Source: Symbiodinium natans (lineage: Eukaryota > Sar > Dinophyceae > Suessiales > Symbiodiniaceae). Taken from it: 64,000 nt of DNA. Below, in pieces: positions 46,861 through 58,501 of the stretch (its first letter is position 1; each line of letters opens with the position of its first letter). Both the position numbers and the translations under genes were made by a program. The notes beneath the pieces are model-generated. The model had not been told where the DNA came from. It was given only the letters and a program-made list of their open reading frames with translations, and did no database searches. The stretch covers positions 801,501-865,500 of the forward strand of contig CAJNDS010000824.1 in NCBI GenBank assembly GCA_905221605.1. The letters are read 5' to 3'.

Positions 46861-46969
46861 CCCCCCCCTCAATTGCACGTCAGAGAAGCACCGAACTAGT
46901 TTATCCACCTTTTCCTTTCTTGCTTTCATCGTTCGAAAGCAGAAGAGTAGAGGTTGGAGAGGGGTTTCA

Positions 46970-47295
46970 AACAGCCTTAAAGGTGGCTTAAAGGTAGGAG
47001 CTTAAGGAGAGGCTTCGGGGGGGCTTAAGGGGGGGCTTACGGGAAAACTTAAGGGGAGGCTTGAAGCGGGTCTAAAGGGGGGAAGGCTTCAGGGGGGGTT
47101 CAGAAGAGGCTTTTGGGAGGCTTAAGAAAGTCTTAAGGGAAAACTTAAGGGGAGGCTTAGGGGGAACTTGAGAGGGTGCTTAAAGGCTTTGGCCCTTTGC
47201 CCTCTCCCCTTAAAGGGACCCTCTTTGCAGGGACCCCTTTGAGGGGCGGCTTCAGGAGGGGTTAAAGGCAGGCTTAAAGAGGGCTTAAGCCCGCC
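46970..47295 (+). repeat. G-rich degenerate GGCTTAAGGGG repeat
   Basis: Irregular repetition of GGCTTAAGGGG, AAAACTTAAGGGGAGGCTT and similar words. Strand-asymmetric and G-rich, with no gene. Confidence 0.7.
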
Positions 47296-47310
47296 GGTTT
47301 AGTCTGCGTT

Positions 47311-47351
47311 GAGCCAGGCTCGAACCTGGGTTGAACCTGGGTTGAACCTGG
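47311..47351 (+). repeat. 11-bp repeat at the 5' edge of element A
   Basis: Three units of GGGTTGAACCT type end exactly where element A begins (TTTTCGGCCC at 47352). Confidence 0.8.
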
Positions 47352-47455
47352 TTTTCGGCCCAAGGAGTAGCTTGAGGAAAGTTTCGGAGGTCTCAGCCTT
47401 CCTAGCCTGGTAGCCAGCCTAGGACAGTTTGCCCAGAGGTGCCTTCCTCTTAGCC

Positions 47456-47808
47456 ATGGCCCCCCGCGAGTACATCTGTTGCAGTGGCAAAAGCTGCACA
47501 GGATGGATTTGGGCGGACAAGGCTCAGCCGCACATGCACTGCAAGAAATGCAGAACGCCCTGGGCAAACAGCATTCGACAGGCGAGACAGAACTGGAGCC
47601 AGTGGAAGCCACAATGGCCCACAGTGGCTGAGGCAGCTTACTGGCAGCCGCCAAAGAAGCCCAAGCCTTCGAAGACACCACTGCCGAACAAGGTCCTGCG
47701 AGCCCTAGGAGTGGCATGGGACAATGTGCCTGAAGCGGTGCAAAAGAACCTCCAGGAGGCAGGGTACCGACCACCTAAGGCACAGGTCAAAGAAGAGGTG
47801 GACGACCT
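47456..47808 (+). pseudogene. Copy A: N-terminal zinc-finger segment of the element protein
   Basis: Begins at an ATG in the strong context GCCATGG and reads MAPREYICCSGKSCTGWIWA. It carries a Cys pattern C-x4-C-x14-C-x2-C (C9, C14, C29, C32 counted from this Met), resembling a small zinc ribbon that could bind RNA or DNA, followed by a Trp- and Lys-rich linker. The frame is cut at 47808 by the inversion breakpoint; in copy C it runs on into the coiled coil. Role in the element inferred from position only. Confidence 0.75.
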
Positions 47809-49397
47809 CTCCCCCAGCAATTTCCTCCCTACCGTCCAGTCGACTCCCTCCTGTAGCTCAGGGGCAGCAAGACCAGTGGCGATGCGGTGGTTCACCTCCT
47901 TCTGGTAGGTTTGCTGGAGGAGGTCTAAGACACGACACTCCTGCTGTGGGGTGTGTGTGGTGTGCTTGGTGCCGTGGGTGTCTAACCATTCATCACTGCC
48001 TCTAGGCTGCCAACCCATGTCAAGCAGGTACGCAACCGTGGCTGCCAATGGGCCCCTGACCATTTGCCACCTGCTGCTGGCCTCTTCCAGCCTTTGGACG
48101 GTGAGGCCCCATGTTCTCTCCAGCAGCTCTTCCTTTCCTACCCAGCGCTTCTTAAGCTGGAACCAGGCCTCAACTTGCTGGACCATCATTGTGCGACCCG
48201 GATCCTGGTACCTGTCGCCTACAGAGGACAGAGCCACCTCTAGGTTGCCCATTTTCTGTCTGCCACACTGCTCAGCCAAGGCAGTCCGGAGCTTCTGTCT
48301 CCGTGTGGGCGGCATTCCCTGGGCTTGGTGGCCCCAGGTAAGGACGGAGGCAACCCCTCCTCTGAAGAGGCGAACCTTGGCCGGCACACCCGGGACTCTC
48401 GGTTGTTTCAACTTCTTCTGCCGTTGGCCCGCTTTGTGCCTGCGGGCTCTTTGCACCTTGACCCTCCGGACCCGACCCAGGGCACAGTCCAGGCCTAAAT
48501 CCTTCATGCTATCACAGATAGCCGGGTCCCCATCTTTGCGCAGCTTCTGTAGCTCCCTTCTGGCTTCTGCAGTGGTGCACAGGAAGCCTGTTTTCTTCAG
48601 GGACAAACGGAGGTCGCTACCTTCCAGAAGCCGGCGAAGGGTTTTGTAACCTTCATAGACCGCAAACGCTGCCTGCTCAGGATGTCGCGCTTCGAAATCC
48701 GCTCCAATGTCATCCACCCAGGTGTCTAGGGCGGTGATACTGCGGAGCTGAGCGGCTTCTTGCATAATTGGCTGGAGGTAAACCCTGGCCATCATTGTTG
48801 CGAACGGGCATCCGGCTAGGATGCCCCTCGCAGGGAGGATCCCCTCCGAAAGGAGATCCTCTGCCACGAGATATCTCGTTCCCCGGTAGACTTGCATGAC
48901 CAGGAGGGCTATAGCTGGCGGGAAGCCGGTCGCCACTATCCGCTCCTCCAATTTGGTCCAATTAACACTGTCATAGAAGTCTGCAGGTCCAACAGGACCG
49001 CACAGGCATGTTTGTTAGCTGCGCGGCTAACCTCTCCTCTCAGGAGTCTCTGCATGCCTGTTTCTAGACAAGTGTTACCCGGGGAGGCTTTATCCCATGG
49101 GAACCTCTCTGCAGTTTCTCGCATCCATTTCTTGACGACCTGTGCTCTGCAGAAGCACCAAAGCCGATAGGTGATGGATGTGAGGGTTATGGGCCTTTCT
49201 ATGTCAGCGTTTTTGGGCAGGAGTGCCACATGGTGCGCCTGCCAGTGCTGTGGCGCCACTCCTGTGGTTTCAGCCAAGTTCAGGACTTGGGTGAGCTGCT
49301 CATAGGCCGGTCCAGGGAGGTTTTTGAGGGCAGCATAGGTGAGCCCATCAAGACCTCCTGCCTTGTCGGTGACATTCTTGAGGATGGCCTCGAGCAC
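47809..49397 (-). pseudogene. Copy A: reverse transcriptase domain (inverted, frameshifted)
   Basis: Reads HHVALLPKNADIERPITLTS (motif 1), CAVLLDLQT where a one-base loss near 48978 shifts frame inside motif A (FYDSVNW in B and C), then GILAGCPFATMMAR (motif B) and LDTWVDDIGADF (catalytic motif C, bases near 48711-48722). The thumb and linker follow down to the left breakpoint. Family: LINE-type reverse transcriptase, copying element RNA at the nicked target. Broken in A by the motif A frameshift. Confidence 0.85.
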
Positions 49398-51254
49398 CTC
49401 TGCTGTTATTTTGAACAGCGGGGAGGCTTTTGCTGCATCCAGCAGGGTCTGGCTGATCGGGGGGGGAACATTCTACCTCTCCCCAAATTGCGACCCACTG
49501 CTTCCTCCTGGCCCCTGGGCGCTCTTCGCCTGGGAGGTTTTGGAAGGGCCGATCTAGGACTCTCTCACTCTTCTTGAGAGAACTATAGAGAGGTCTCATC
49601 CCTTTCGCTAATCCCGCTTGGAGCCAGTCCTTGTATTGGGCCTGCTGCTCCTTGGCTCTCTGCATCTGGAGGGCCGCCTCCTTGTGCCTGGCAACAACAC
49701 TCAAAGACCGCCACTGTGGTTCTGTTGCTGAACATTGCTGGTACAGTTCTGTGAGGAAGGCAGTACCTTCAGCAATGTCTTGACAGGCTTGGAGGGTGCC
49801 TAGGTCCGGTAGGTGCTGCTGGGAGGCGGGCACTTCTTCCAGGATTCTGGCCATGCGTGCCCACCAGCCCACTTCAGAGCCTTTGGGGGCAGTGGAAGGG
49901 CGCTGCAAGACTAAGGGTCCCCATTGGGCCTGCACACACCAGCCTCTGCCAGTCCTCGGTGCTTCGTGGCAGTGCTCCAGGCTGGCCGCCCAGGTCGCCA
50001 GCTGCCAGGTGCTCTGGTCCTCTTGGGCACAGGTCCTGTCCATTATGGCGAAATGGGAGGGTTGGACCTCTCGCCATTCTTGGTTTTTGAGGTCTGCTGT
50101 GAGTTTCGGGAACTGGGGAAGTTTCCAGGACTTCCATTCGCTGGCACCGTCCTTGACTTTGAGGTGCAAGGCTGCATGTGGTTTCCACGGGACTGCCCAG
50201 GTTGCAGACAGATCCACCAGGGCTTCCAGGCTCCTACTCACCACCCCAAAGTCCAGCTCCGCCCCATGGTTGCATGTAGCTTCTCCAGTGGCTACCATCC
50301 GCCCCCGCATCACCTGAATCAGCGCTGTGTCTTGAACTTCAGTCGGGTCCAGGTTCCAATCCCCCAAGATGATCCAGGGCTCCGGGAGGGTTCTTACGAA
50401 AGCCACCAGAGAGGATAGCACCTCTGCATTCGTGGGACTTCCGTGTCCCTCAGGTAGAGGGACACAATCGTGTAGTCCCACCGCCTTTGTCGCAGACCCA
50501 CGGCTGTGTAGCCCGCCCCTTTGCATTGGTAGGTGGCTTTTTGCCACACTCCGCTATTTTTGGGAAAGGCACAGGCAGTGCCCCCCAACCTTGTGCCCTT
50601 GTCCGACAGGGAGGCCGGCTCAGCATAGAGATCCCATCCTAGGGATTGCAGTGTGGCTCGCCTGCCATGCAGCAGTTCCGGTGTGAGGTGGGTTTCCTGC
50701 AGACACACCACCTTGGCTTTGGAGGAGGTCACCCACTCCAACGCCCCGTTGTTGAAACTGGTGACATTGGCGCTCATGATGCTTAGATACTGGTCAGGCG
50801 AGGCGGAAGGTTTAACCTTCTCATGGCTGGGCTCTTCTGAGTCGGTGCCCTCGCCGTTTGCAAGGTCTTCCTCTCGTTCCTGCTGACCCAGCACCTGTTC
50901 CGGTGTCAGGGGCTCCTCACTCTTTGGGAGCTCAGAGGCTATCACCTCCTTTGCCTGTTGGGTGGCTTTCCCGGTGACATCCTCTCCTTGCTCTAGGGCA
51001 TGCAGGACCATCCTGCACCAACCCCAGGCCAGGGAGTCCTCCGCCATCACCTCCTCTTGGGCTTCGATGAAGCTTAAAAGGGTGGCTTCCTTCGCCTGGA
51101 AGGGGCTCGCTGGGTCTTCCAGGAGGCTGACCACCTCCTGCCATGTCATCTCCGAACCCAAATCTTCTGGGCCGCAGAGGGAAGGTATCACCTTCTGGGC
51201 TTCATCATTACATTGTGGTGGGGGGGGGGCCTTGGGTAACCAGAGGGTTCCCAT
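49348..51254 (-). pseudogene. Copy A: APE-type endonuclease and linker (inverted, frameshifted)
   Basis: Endonuclease/exonuclease/phosphatase landmarks in order: IMSANVTSFN, VVCLQETHL, a G-rich loop, WIILGDWNLDP, ELDFGVVSRS and HAALHLKV. These supply the catalytic E, D, N and H of LINE endonucleases that nick the target. This is the only copy in the window with the complete domain. A one-base change near 50430 breaks it between SLYLRDTEVP and TNAEVLSSLV. The C-rich run read on this strand at 49466-49459 has eight bases against seven in B, shifting frame before the reverse transcriptase. Confidence 0.85.
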
Positions 51255-52159
51255 CAGGGTTCACCTCCCACAGTGGCTTCATTTGTTCGCCGTCTGCTGG
51301 GGCCTCATCATCTGTAAGGTCCAGCTTGAAAAACTTTGGGCCTGTGATTGGAACGCTTTCTGGCGACTCCTTTCCAGGCCGACAAAAGTGGCTGGGCTTC
51401 TGCCAGCCTTGCTCACAACCACTGCTAGCTGCAGTAAGTTGCTTCCCCAAGGCCTCCCTCAATCTTTTCCCATGTAGATTGATGTGAGCACCTTGCTTAT
51501 AGTATTCAGCACACGCAACCAGGAACTGCTGGGCAGTTCTCAGCATGTGTTCCAGCCCTGGGCTGGGGTCGCACATTGGCTCTGTGGGGCCCTTGCTCTG
51601 GGGCTCCAGGCCCCACACGCCGAGTCCCTAGGCCACCGGGCCCAGCCCCGGCGGGGCATTGGCATTGCCGGGAGGCATCCCCTCCTGGGTGTGCTCTTCA
51701 AGGCCGGGAGGGGTGGGGCCCTCCTGCGTGCGACGCCTCTTTGCTTCTCGCTCCGCTTTAATCTCATGGAGTTTCTTCTCTTGCTCCTCGTTGAGGCTTA
51801 CCCCCAACTCATGGAGGATGCTGTCGACCTCCATGTCCGCAGCGGATTCGCAGAAGACTTTCTCTTTGAGTAGGCCTGAGCTTGCCTCTACTGCCTTCTG
51901 TGCCCTCTCAGCTTGCTCATTCAGCACAATCATTTCTTGTAGAAGCTGCCTTAATGACTCCTTCGCCATGTCTATGCGCTTCTGGAGGCCAATCTTTTGA
52001 TCGGCGATGTGCTTGAGCTTGCCTGCTGCGCTCTGCCAGCTCTGGCTGGCCTGGCTCGCAGCTTGGGAGGGCGTCACCTCCTGACTGGCCTTGAGGCCTT
52101 TCAGGTAGGCTTTGACCTCCTCCGGCAGGGCGGCTTCATGCTTCTGGCACAGGTCTGTG
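51208..52159 (-). pseudogene. Copy A: coiled-coil and linker region (inverted)
   Basis: Begins CQKHEAALPEEVKAYLKGLK and continues into a helix-forming, heptad-rich segment (IGLQKRIDMAKESLRQLLQE, then LNEQAERAQKAVEASSGLLK), likely a coiled coil for multimerisation. It then enters a Pro/Gly linker (PTPPGLEEHTQEGMPPGNAN) and an uncharacterised part, broken at a G10 run (51220-51229). Copy C lacks most of the linker. Confidence 0.75.
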
Positions 52160-53593
52160 TTCAAGAAAGAAGGTCGAACCACGAAAGCAGCTGCCTTGAG
52201 GTGCGTCTGGCAGGGTGCCTTGGTTTGCAGCCAAAACTCTGCTGTCAAAGTGTGCCCCCGATGCCACGAGGAAGCAGATTGGGAGCATGTCCTCCTGGAT
52301 TGTGCCTGGTGGGAGGCCCAAAACTGGGAGTTGCCAACATGGTTCCAAGAAGGCAGGGCCCAAGGCCCGAGATCACTGTGGACCAGGGGCCTCCCGCCCA
52401 AACCCAAATGGGAGGTACAGCCTCCACAGGAGGACAATCCCATCTTTCTGGGTATATGGGCAAACAAAGAGGCCCTCAATGACCCGGAGCTTGTGTATGG
52501 CACAGATGCTAGTGGTGGCCCCTACACGGCGGACCCGAGACTCCGGCAGGTGGCATATGCAGTAGTAGCCTGCAAGAAACAGGGCCAAGAATACGTCCAG
52601 GTAGGAGCAATCGTAGGCCAAGTCCCTGGACCACAGACGGTTTTTCGGGGGGAGCTGTATGCCGTTCTGCAGCTGGCCCGTTATACCGAAGGCCCTATTG
52701 ACACGACACTAGACTGCCTTGGTGTCCCCAAACGAGTCCGCAGCCCAAAGCCGGGCAAGACCCACGGTGACATCTGGTGGGAGCTGCAAACCACTGATGT
52801 CAACCGCCTCAAAATGAAATGGGTTCCATCCCATGTTTCAGAGGAGGAGTTCCTCCGGAAGGTGGGTGCGGAAAACTCGTGGAGACAGCAGGTCAATGAC
52901 CTGGCGGACAAGCTGTGTGGGGAAAAAGCGGCCGAGCTGGCCCACCCTGATGTCCGGGCAGCCAGTCAGTACCAGGACCATTGCAGCAAAAAAGCACAAG
53001 AATTCCTGGCGAGCAGGGCGGAAAAGGTCCTTACTGCCATTGGGGAAAATCAGCACCCAGTGTATAAGGTCTTCCTGCAGGAAAAGCAGGCTCGCAAGAG
53101 CAACGAGGCCACCTCCAGGCCCTGCAAAAAGCGCATTGGCTCCAACATAGGGAGAGGCCACATCACCACCCAACAGGAATGGTTCCAGGAGCTGGTCCGG
53201 ACCAAACCTGTGCATGCGTGGGAATGGGAAGGTCTCAACCTCCGGTGTGCTCAGTGTCAACTTAAACTCCTGCACACAAAGAACCGCAAAACCTTGGAAG
53301 CACTGGCAGCGCACCAATGCACACACCAAGGCAGAGTGACGGTTGAAGGGGTACATGTTACACATGTTTTAAAACTGCTCGGGAACAGACAACTGTGGGT
53401 CTGCGAAGGTTGTGGTGGACAGTTGTCCTTGAAGACTAAAAATGTTTCGCAAAAACTTTCAGTTGCATGCAGTTTTAAAAAGGACCCCAGGTGCAAGGCG
53501 CAGTTTAAGCCCGAGCCAACCAATGCCATCCGCAGCCTCTTTCAGCAGGTGCAAGGGACAGCCCAAGTTGCAGCAAGCAGACCCCCTGTGTAA
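52160..53593 (+). pseudogene. Copy A: zinc motif, RNase H and C-terminal zinc ribbons
   Basis: Continues in the original orientation. First is CPRCHEEADWEHVLLDC (zinc C-x2-C-x7-H-x4-C). Then comes an RNase H domain with LVYGTDASGG (D), FRGELYAVLQ (E), TTLDCLGV (D), MKWVPSHV (H) and VNDLADKLCG (D). Then follow Cys pairs CAQCQLKLLHT and VCEGCGGQLSLK and a stop after RPPV. RNase H removes the RNA template strand during cDNA synthesis. The residues look intact, but the part is disconnected from the rest by the inversion. Confidence 0.85.
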
Positions 53594-53646
53594 ATCCCTG
53601 AAGGCACCGGCAGCTGGAGCAACCTAGGAGGTTGCATCCTACCAGT

Positions 53647-53958
53647 GAGGATAAAGTGAAGGTCATCCTCGCTACCAGAGAAGCCACTCCTGACCGATCC
53701 CCTCTAACAGCCTGCGCCAGGTGCACCAACGGCCTTGAGGGAACTTTTTGTCAGGAGGTTCCTAACCTCTCATGAGGTACCAGCCTCTGGTAGCATCCCA
53801 AAGAGGATGATAAGCTGAGGTTCATCCTCGCTGCCAGAGAACACACCCCTGGCCGATTTCCTCTCACGGTTTGCGCCTAGTGCACCAGAAACCTTGAGGA
53901 ATGTTTTGCCAGGAGGTTCAATCCTCTCATGAGGTACAACCTCTGGTAGCATCCCAAA
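53647..53958 (+). repeat. 156-bp tandem duplication in the 3' untranslated region of copy A
   Basis: Two diverged 156-bp units (53647-53802 and 53803-53958), both starting GAGGAT and ending CTCTGGTAGCATCCCAAA, roughly three quarters identical by eye. The same pair occurs in B at 58190-58345 and 58346-58501. Confidence 0.85.
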
Positions 53959-54104
53959 GAGGATGGTAGCTTAGGAGGAGGTGTTTTCCTCCCCCTGTAC
54001 TATAGGGCCAAGAGGGCCATCAGATGTGCCGGTACAGAGGCACGGTTTTCACAACCCAAACACCAAGAAGGTGGATTGCATTTGTTCGCTCAACTCGGAA
54101 AAAA

Positions 54105-54199
54105 TTGAACCCGGGTTGAACCCAGGTTGAACCCAGGTCGAACCTGGATTCTGACCCGGGTTCTGAAGCTGGGTTGAACCCAGGTTGAACCTGGGTTGA
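54105..54199 (+). repeat. 11-bp repeat between copies A and B
   Basis: TTGAACCCGGGTTGAACCCA-type units, directly after the A6 tail of copy A and directly before the truncated 5' end of copy B. Confidence 0.85.
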
Positions 54200-54200
54200 G

Positions 54201-57200
54201 GTGATGCGGGGGCGGATGGTAGCCACTGGAGAAGCTACATGCAACCATGGGGCGGAGCTGGACTTTGGGGTGGTGAGTAGGAGCCTGGAAGCCCTGGTGG
54301 ATCTGTCTGCAACCTGGGCAGTCCCGTGGAAACCACATGCAGCCTTGCACCTCAAAGTCAAGGACGGTGCCAGCGAATGGAAGTCCTGGAAACTTCCCCA
54401 GTTCCCGAAACTCACAGCAGACCTCAAAAACCAAGAATGGCGAGAGGTCCAACCCTCCCATTTCGCCATAATGGACAGGACCTGTGCCCAAGAGGACCAG
54501 AGCACCTGGCAGCTGGCGACCTGGGCGGCCAGCCTGGAGCACTGCCACGAAGCACCGAGGACTGGCAGAGGCTGGTGTGTGCAGGCCCAATGGGGACCCT
54601 TAGTTTTGCAGCGCCCTTCCACTGCCCCCAAAGGCTCTGAAGTGGGCTGGTGGGCACGCATGGCCAGAATCCTGGAAGAAGTGCCCGCCTCACAGCAGCA
54701 CCTACCGGACCTAGGCACCCTCCAAGCCTGTCAAGACATTGCTGAAGGTACTGCCTTCCTCACAGAACTGTACCAGCAATGTTCAGCAACAGCACCACAG
54801 TGGCGGTCTTTGAGTGTTGTTGCCAGGCACAAGGAGGCGGCCCTCCAGATGCAGAGAGCAAAGGAGCAGCAGGCCCAATACAAGGACTGGCTCCAAGCGG
54901 GATTGGCGAAAGGGATGAGACCTCTCTATAGTTCACTCAAGAAGAGTGAGAGAGTCCTAGATCGGCCCTTCCAAAACCTCCCAGGCGAAGAGCGCCCAGG
55001 GGCCAGGAGGAAGCAGTGGGTCGCAATTTGGGGAGAGGTAGAATGTTCCCCCCCGATCAGCCAGACCCTGCTGGATGCAGCAAAAGCCTCCCCGCTGTTC
55101 AAAAGAACAGCAGAGGTGCTCGAGGCCATCCTCAAGAATGTCACCGACAAGGCAGGAGGTCTTGATGGGCTCACCTATGCTGCCCTCAAAAACCTCCCCG
55201 GACCGGGCTATGAGCAGCTCACCCAAGTCCTGAACTTGGCTGAAACCACAGGAGTGGCGCCACAGGAGTGGCGCCACAGCACTGGCAGGCGCACCATGTG
55301 GCACTCCTGCCCAAAAATGCTGACATAGAAAGGCCCATAACCCTCACATCCATCACCTATCGGCTTTGGTGCTTCTGCAGAGCACAGGTCGTCAAGAAAT
55401 GGATGCGAGAAACTGCAGAGAGGTTCCCATGGGATAAAGCCTCCCCGGGTAACACTTGTCTAGAAACAGGCATGCAGAGACTCCTGAGAGGAGAGGTTAG
55501 CCGCGCAGCTAACAAACATGCCTGTGCGGTCCTGTTGGACCTGCAGACTTTCTATGACAGTGTTAATTGGACCAAATTGGAGGAGCGGATAGTGGCGACC
55601 GGCTTCCCGCCAGCTATAGCCCTCCTGGTCATGCAAGTCTACCGGGGAACGAGATATCTCGTGGCAGAGGATCTCCTTTCGGAGGGGATCCTCCCTGCGA
55701 GGGGCATCCTAGCCGGATGCCCGTTCGCAACAATGATGGCCAGGGTTTACCTCCAGCCAATAATGCAAGAAGCCGCTCAGCTCCGCAGTATCACCGCCCT
55801 AGACACCTGGGTGGATGACATTGGAGCGGATTTCGAAGCGCGACATCCTGAGCAGGCAGCGTTTGCGGTCTATGAAGGTTACAAAACCCTTCGCCGGCTT
55901 CTGGAAGGTAGCGACCTCCGTTTGTCCCTGAAGAAAACAGGCTTCCTGTGCACCACTGCAGAAGCCAGAAGGGAGCTACAGAAGCTGCGCAAAGATGGGG
56001 ACCCGGCTATCTGTGATAGCATGAAGGATTTAGGCCTGGACTGTGCCCTGGGTCGGGTCCGGAGGGTCAAGGTGCAAAGAGCCCGCAGGCACAAAGCGGG
56101 CCAACGGCAGAAGAAGTTGAAACAACTGAGAGTCCCGGGTGTGCCGGCCAAGGTTCGCTTCTTCAGAGGAGGGGTTGCCTCCGTCCTTACCTGGGGCCAC
56201 CAAGCCCAGGGAATGCCGCCCACACGGAGACAGAAGCTCCGGACTGCCTTGGCTGAGCAGTGTGGCAGACAGAAAATGGGCAACCTAGAGGTGGCTCTGT
56301 CCTCTGTAGGCGACAGGTACCAGGATCCGGGTCGCACAATGATGGTCCAGCAAGTTGAGGCCTGGTTCCAGCTTAAGAAGCGCTGGGTAGGAAAGGAAGA
56401 GCTGCTGGAGAGAACATGGGGCCTCACCGTCCAAAGGCTGGAAGAGGCCAGCAGCAGGTGGCAAATGGTCAGGGGCCCATTGGCAGCCACGGTTGCGTAC
56501 CTGCTTGACATGGGTTGGCAGCCTAGAGGCAGTGATGAATGGTTAGACACCCACGGCACCAAGCACACCATACACACCCCACAGCAGGAGTGTCGTGTCT
56601 TAGACCTCCTCCAGCAAACCTACCAGAAGGAGGTGAACCACCGCATCGCCACTGGTCTTGCTGCCCCTGAGCTACAGGAGGGAGTCGACTGGACGGTAGG
56701 GAGGAAATTGCTGGGGGAGTTCAAGAAAGAAGGTCGAACCACGAAAGCAGCTGCCTTGAGGTGCGTCTGGCAGGGTGCCTTGGTTTGCAGCCAAAACTCT
56801 GCTGTCAAAGTGTGCCCCCGATGCCACGAGGAAGCAGATTGGGAGCATGTCCTCCTGGATTGTGCCTGGTGGGAGGCCCAAAACTTGGTTCCAAGAAGGC
56901 AGGGCCCAAGGCCCGAGATCACTGTGGACCAGGGGCCTCCCGCCCAAACCCAAATGGGAGGTACAGCCTCCACAGGAGGACAATCCCATCTTTCTGGGTA
57001 TATGGGCAAACAAAGAGGCCCTCAATGACCCGGAGCTTGTTTATGGCACAGATGCTAGTGGTGGCCCCTACACGGCGGACCCGAGACTCCGGCAGGTGGC
57101 ATATGCAGTAGTAGCCTGCAAGAAACAGGGCCAAGAATACGTCCAGGTAGGAGCAATCGTAGGCCAAGTCCCTGGACCACAGACGGTTTTTCGGGGGGAG

Positions 57201-58136
57201 CTGTGTGCCGTTCTGCAGCTGGCCCGTTATACCGAAGGCCCTATTGACACGACACTAGACTGCCTTGGTGTCCCCAAACGAGTCCGCAGCCCAAAGCCGG
57301 GCAAGACCCACGGTGACATCTGGTGGGAGCTGCAAACCACTGATGTCAACCGCCTCAAAATGAAATGGGTTCCATCCCATGTTTCAGAGGAGGAGTTCCT
57401 CCGGAAGGTGGGTGCGGAAAACTCGTGGAGACAGCAGGTCAATGACCTGGCGGACAAGCTGTGTGGGGAAAAAGCGGCCGAGCTGGCCCACCCTGATGTC
57501 CGGGCAGCCAGTCAGTACCAGGACCATTGCAGCAAAAAAGCACAAGAATTCCTGGCGAGCAGGGCAGAAAAGGTCCTTACTGCCATTGGGGAAAATCAGC
57601 ACCCAGTGTATAAGGTCTTCCTGCAGGAAAAGCAGGCTCGTAAGAGCAACGAGGCCACCTCCAGGCCCTGCAAAAAGCGCATTGGCTCCAACATAGGGAG
57701 AGGCCACATCACCACCCAACAGGAATGGTTCCAGGAGCTGGTCCGGACCAAACCTGTGCATGCGTGGGAATGGGAAGGTCTCAACCTCCGGTGTGCTCAG
57801 TGTCAACTTAAACTCCTGCACACAAAGAACCGCAAAACCTTGGAAGCACTGGCAGCGCACCAATGCACACACCAAGGCAGAGTGACGGTTGAAGGGGTAC
57901 ATGTTACACATGTTTTAAAACTGCTCGGGAACAGACAACTGTGGGTCTGCGAAGGTTGTGGACAGTTGTCCTTGAAGACTAAAAATGTTTCGCAAAAACT
58001 TTCAGTTGCATGCAGTTTTAAAAAGGACCCCAGGTGCAAGGCGCAGTTTAAGCCCGAGCCAACCAATGCCATCCGCAGCCTCTTTCAGCAGGTGCAAGGG
58101 ACAGCCCAAGTTGCAGCAAGCAGACCCCCTGTGTAA
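54201..58136 (+). pseudogene. Copy B: partial endonuclease, reverse transcriptase, RNase H (two frameshifts)
   Basis: Frame 1 (54201-55328) holds the end of the endonuclease (ELDFGVVS, HAALHL) and the linker. A 14-bp tandem duplication (AGGAGTGGCGCCAC at 55250-55263 and 55264-55277) shifts frame. Frame 2 (55268-57028) holds the RT motifs LLDLQTFYDSVNW, GILAGCPFATMM and WVDD (55808-55819). A 14-bp deletion at 56885/56886, relative to A, shifts back. Frame 3 to 58136 holds the RNase H with TDASGG, GELCAVL and PSHV, ending in the zinc ribbons and RPPV. One glycine codon is also lost near 57960. Not functional as one protein. Confidence 0.85.
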
Positions 58137-58189
58137 ATCCCTGAAGGCACCGGCAGCTGGAGCAACCTAGGAGGTTGCATCCTCCCAGT

Positions 58190-58501
58190 GAGGATAAAGT
58201 GAAGGTCATCCTCGCTACCAGAGAAGCCACTCCTGACCGATCCCCTCTAACAGCCTGCGCCAGGTGCACCAACGGCCTTGAGGGAACTTTTTGTCAGGAG
58301 GTTCCTAACCTCTCATGAGGTACCAGCCTCTGGTAGCATCCCAAAGAGGATGATAAGCTGAGGTTCATCCTCGCTGCCAGAGAACACACCCCTGGCCGAT
58401 TTCCTCTCACGGTTTGCACCTAGTGCACCAGAAACCTTGAGGAATGTTTTGCCAGGAGGTTCAATCCTCTCATGAGGTACAACCTCTGGTAGCATCCCAA
58501 A
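58190..58501 (+). repeat. 156-bp tandem duplication in the 3' untranslated region of copy B
   Basis: Units 58190-58345 and 58346-58501, nearly identical to those of copy A. Confidence 0.85.

Larger units (their letters stand above)
47809..52159 (-). other. Inverted 4351-bp segment of copy A
   Basis: Comparison with B and C places the breakpoints exactly. At the left, GACGACCT (47801-47808) is followed by CTCCCCCAGC, the reverse complement of GCTGGGGGAG, which in B (56710-56719) precedes TTCAAGAAAG. At the right, AGGTCTGTG (52151-52159), reverse complement of CACAGACCT, is followed by TTCAAGAAAG. Turning the segment round restores a colinear element with no base lost or gained. Confidence 0.9.
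47352..54104 (+). mobile_element. Non-LTR retrotransposon copy A, full span with internal inversion
   Basis: The 5' end TTTTCGGCCCAAGGAGTAGC is shared with copy C and the 3' end GCTCAACTCGGAAAAAA with copy B, so both ends are defined. The 3' tail is six A followed by the 11-bp repeat. It contains all modules: N-terminal zinc finger and coiled coil, APE-type endonuclease, reverse transcriptase, zinc motif, RNase H and C-terminal zinc ribbons. The middle 4351 bp is inverted. Frameshifts are visible at G10 51220-51229, near 50430, at G8 49459-49466 and near 48978. It is about 99 percent identical by eye to copy B in shared parts, so it is recent but inactive. Confidence 0.9.

Noticed and set aside
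48110-48649. Plus-strand frames over the inverted reverse transcriptase of copy A
   Set aside because: Antisense shadows; the same frames appear on the minus strand of copies B and C.
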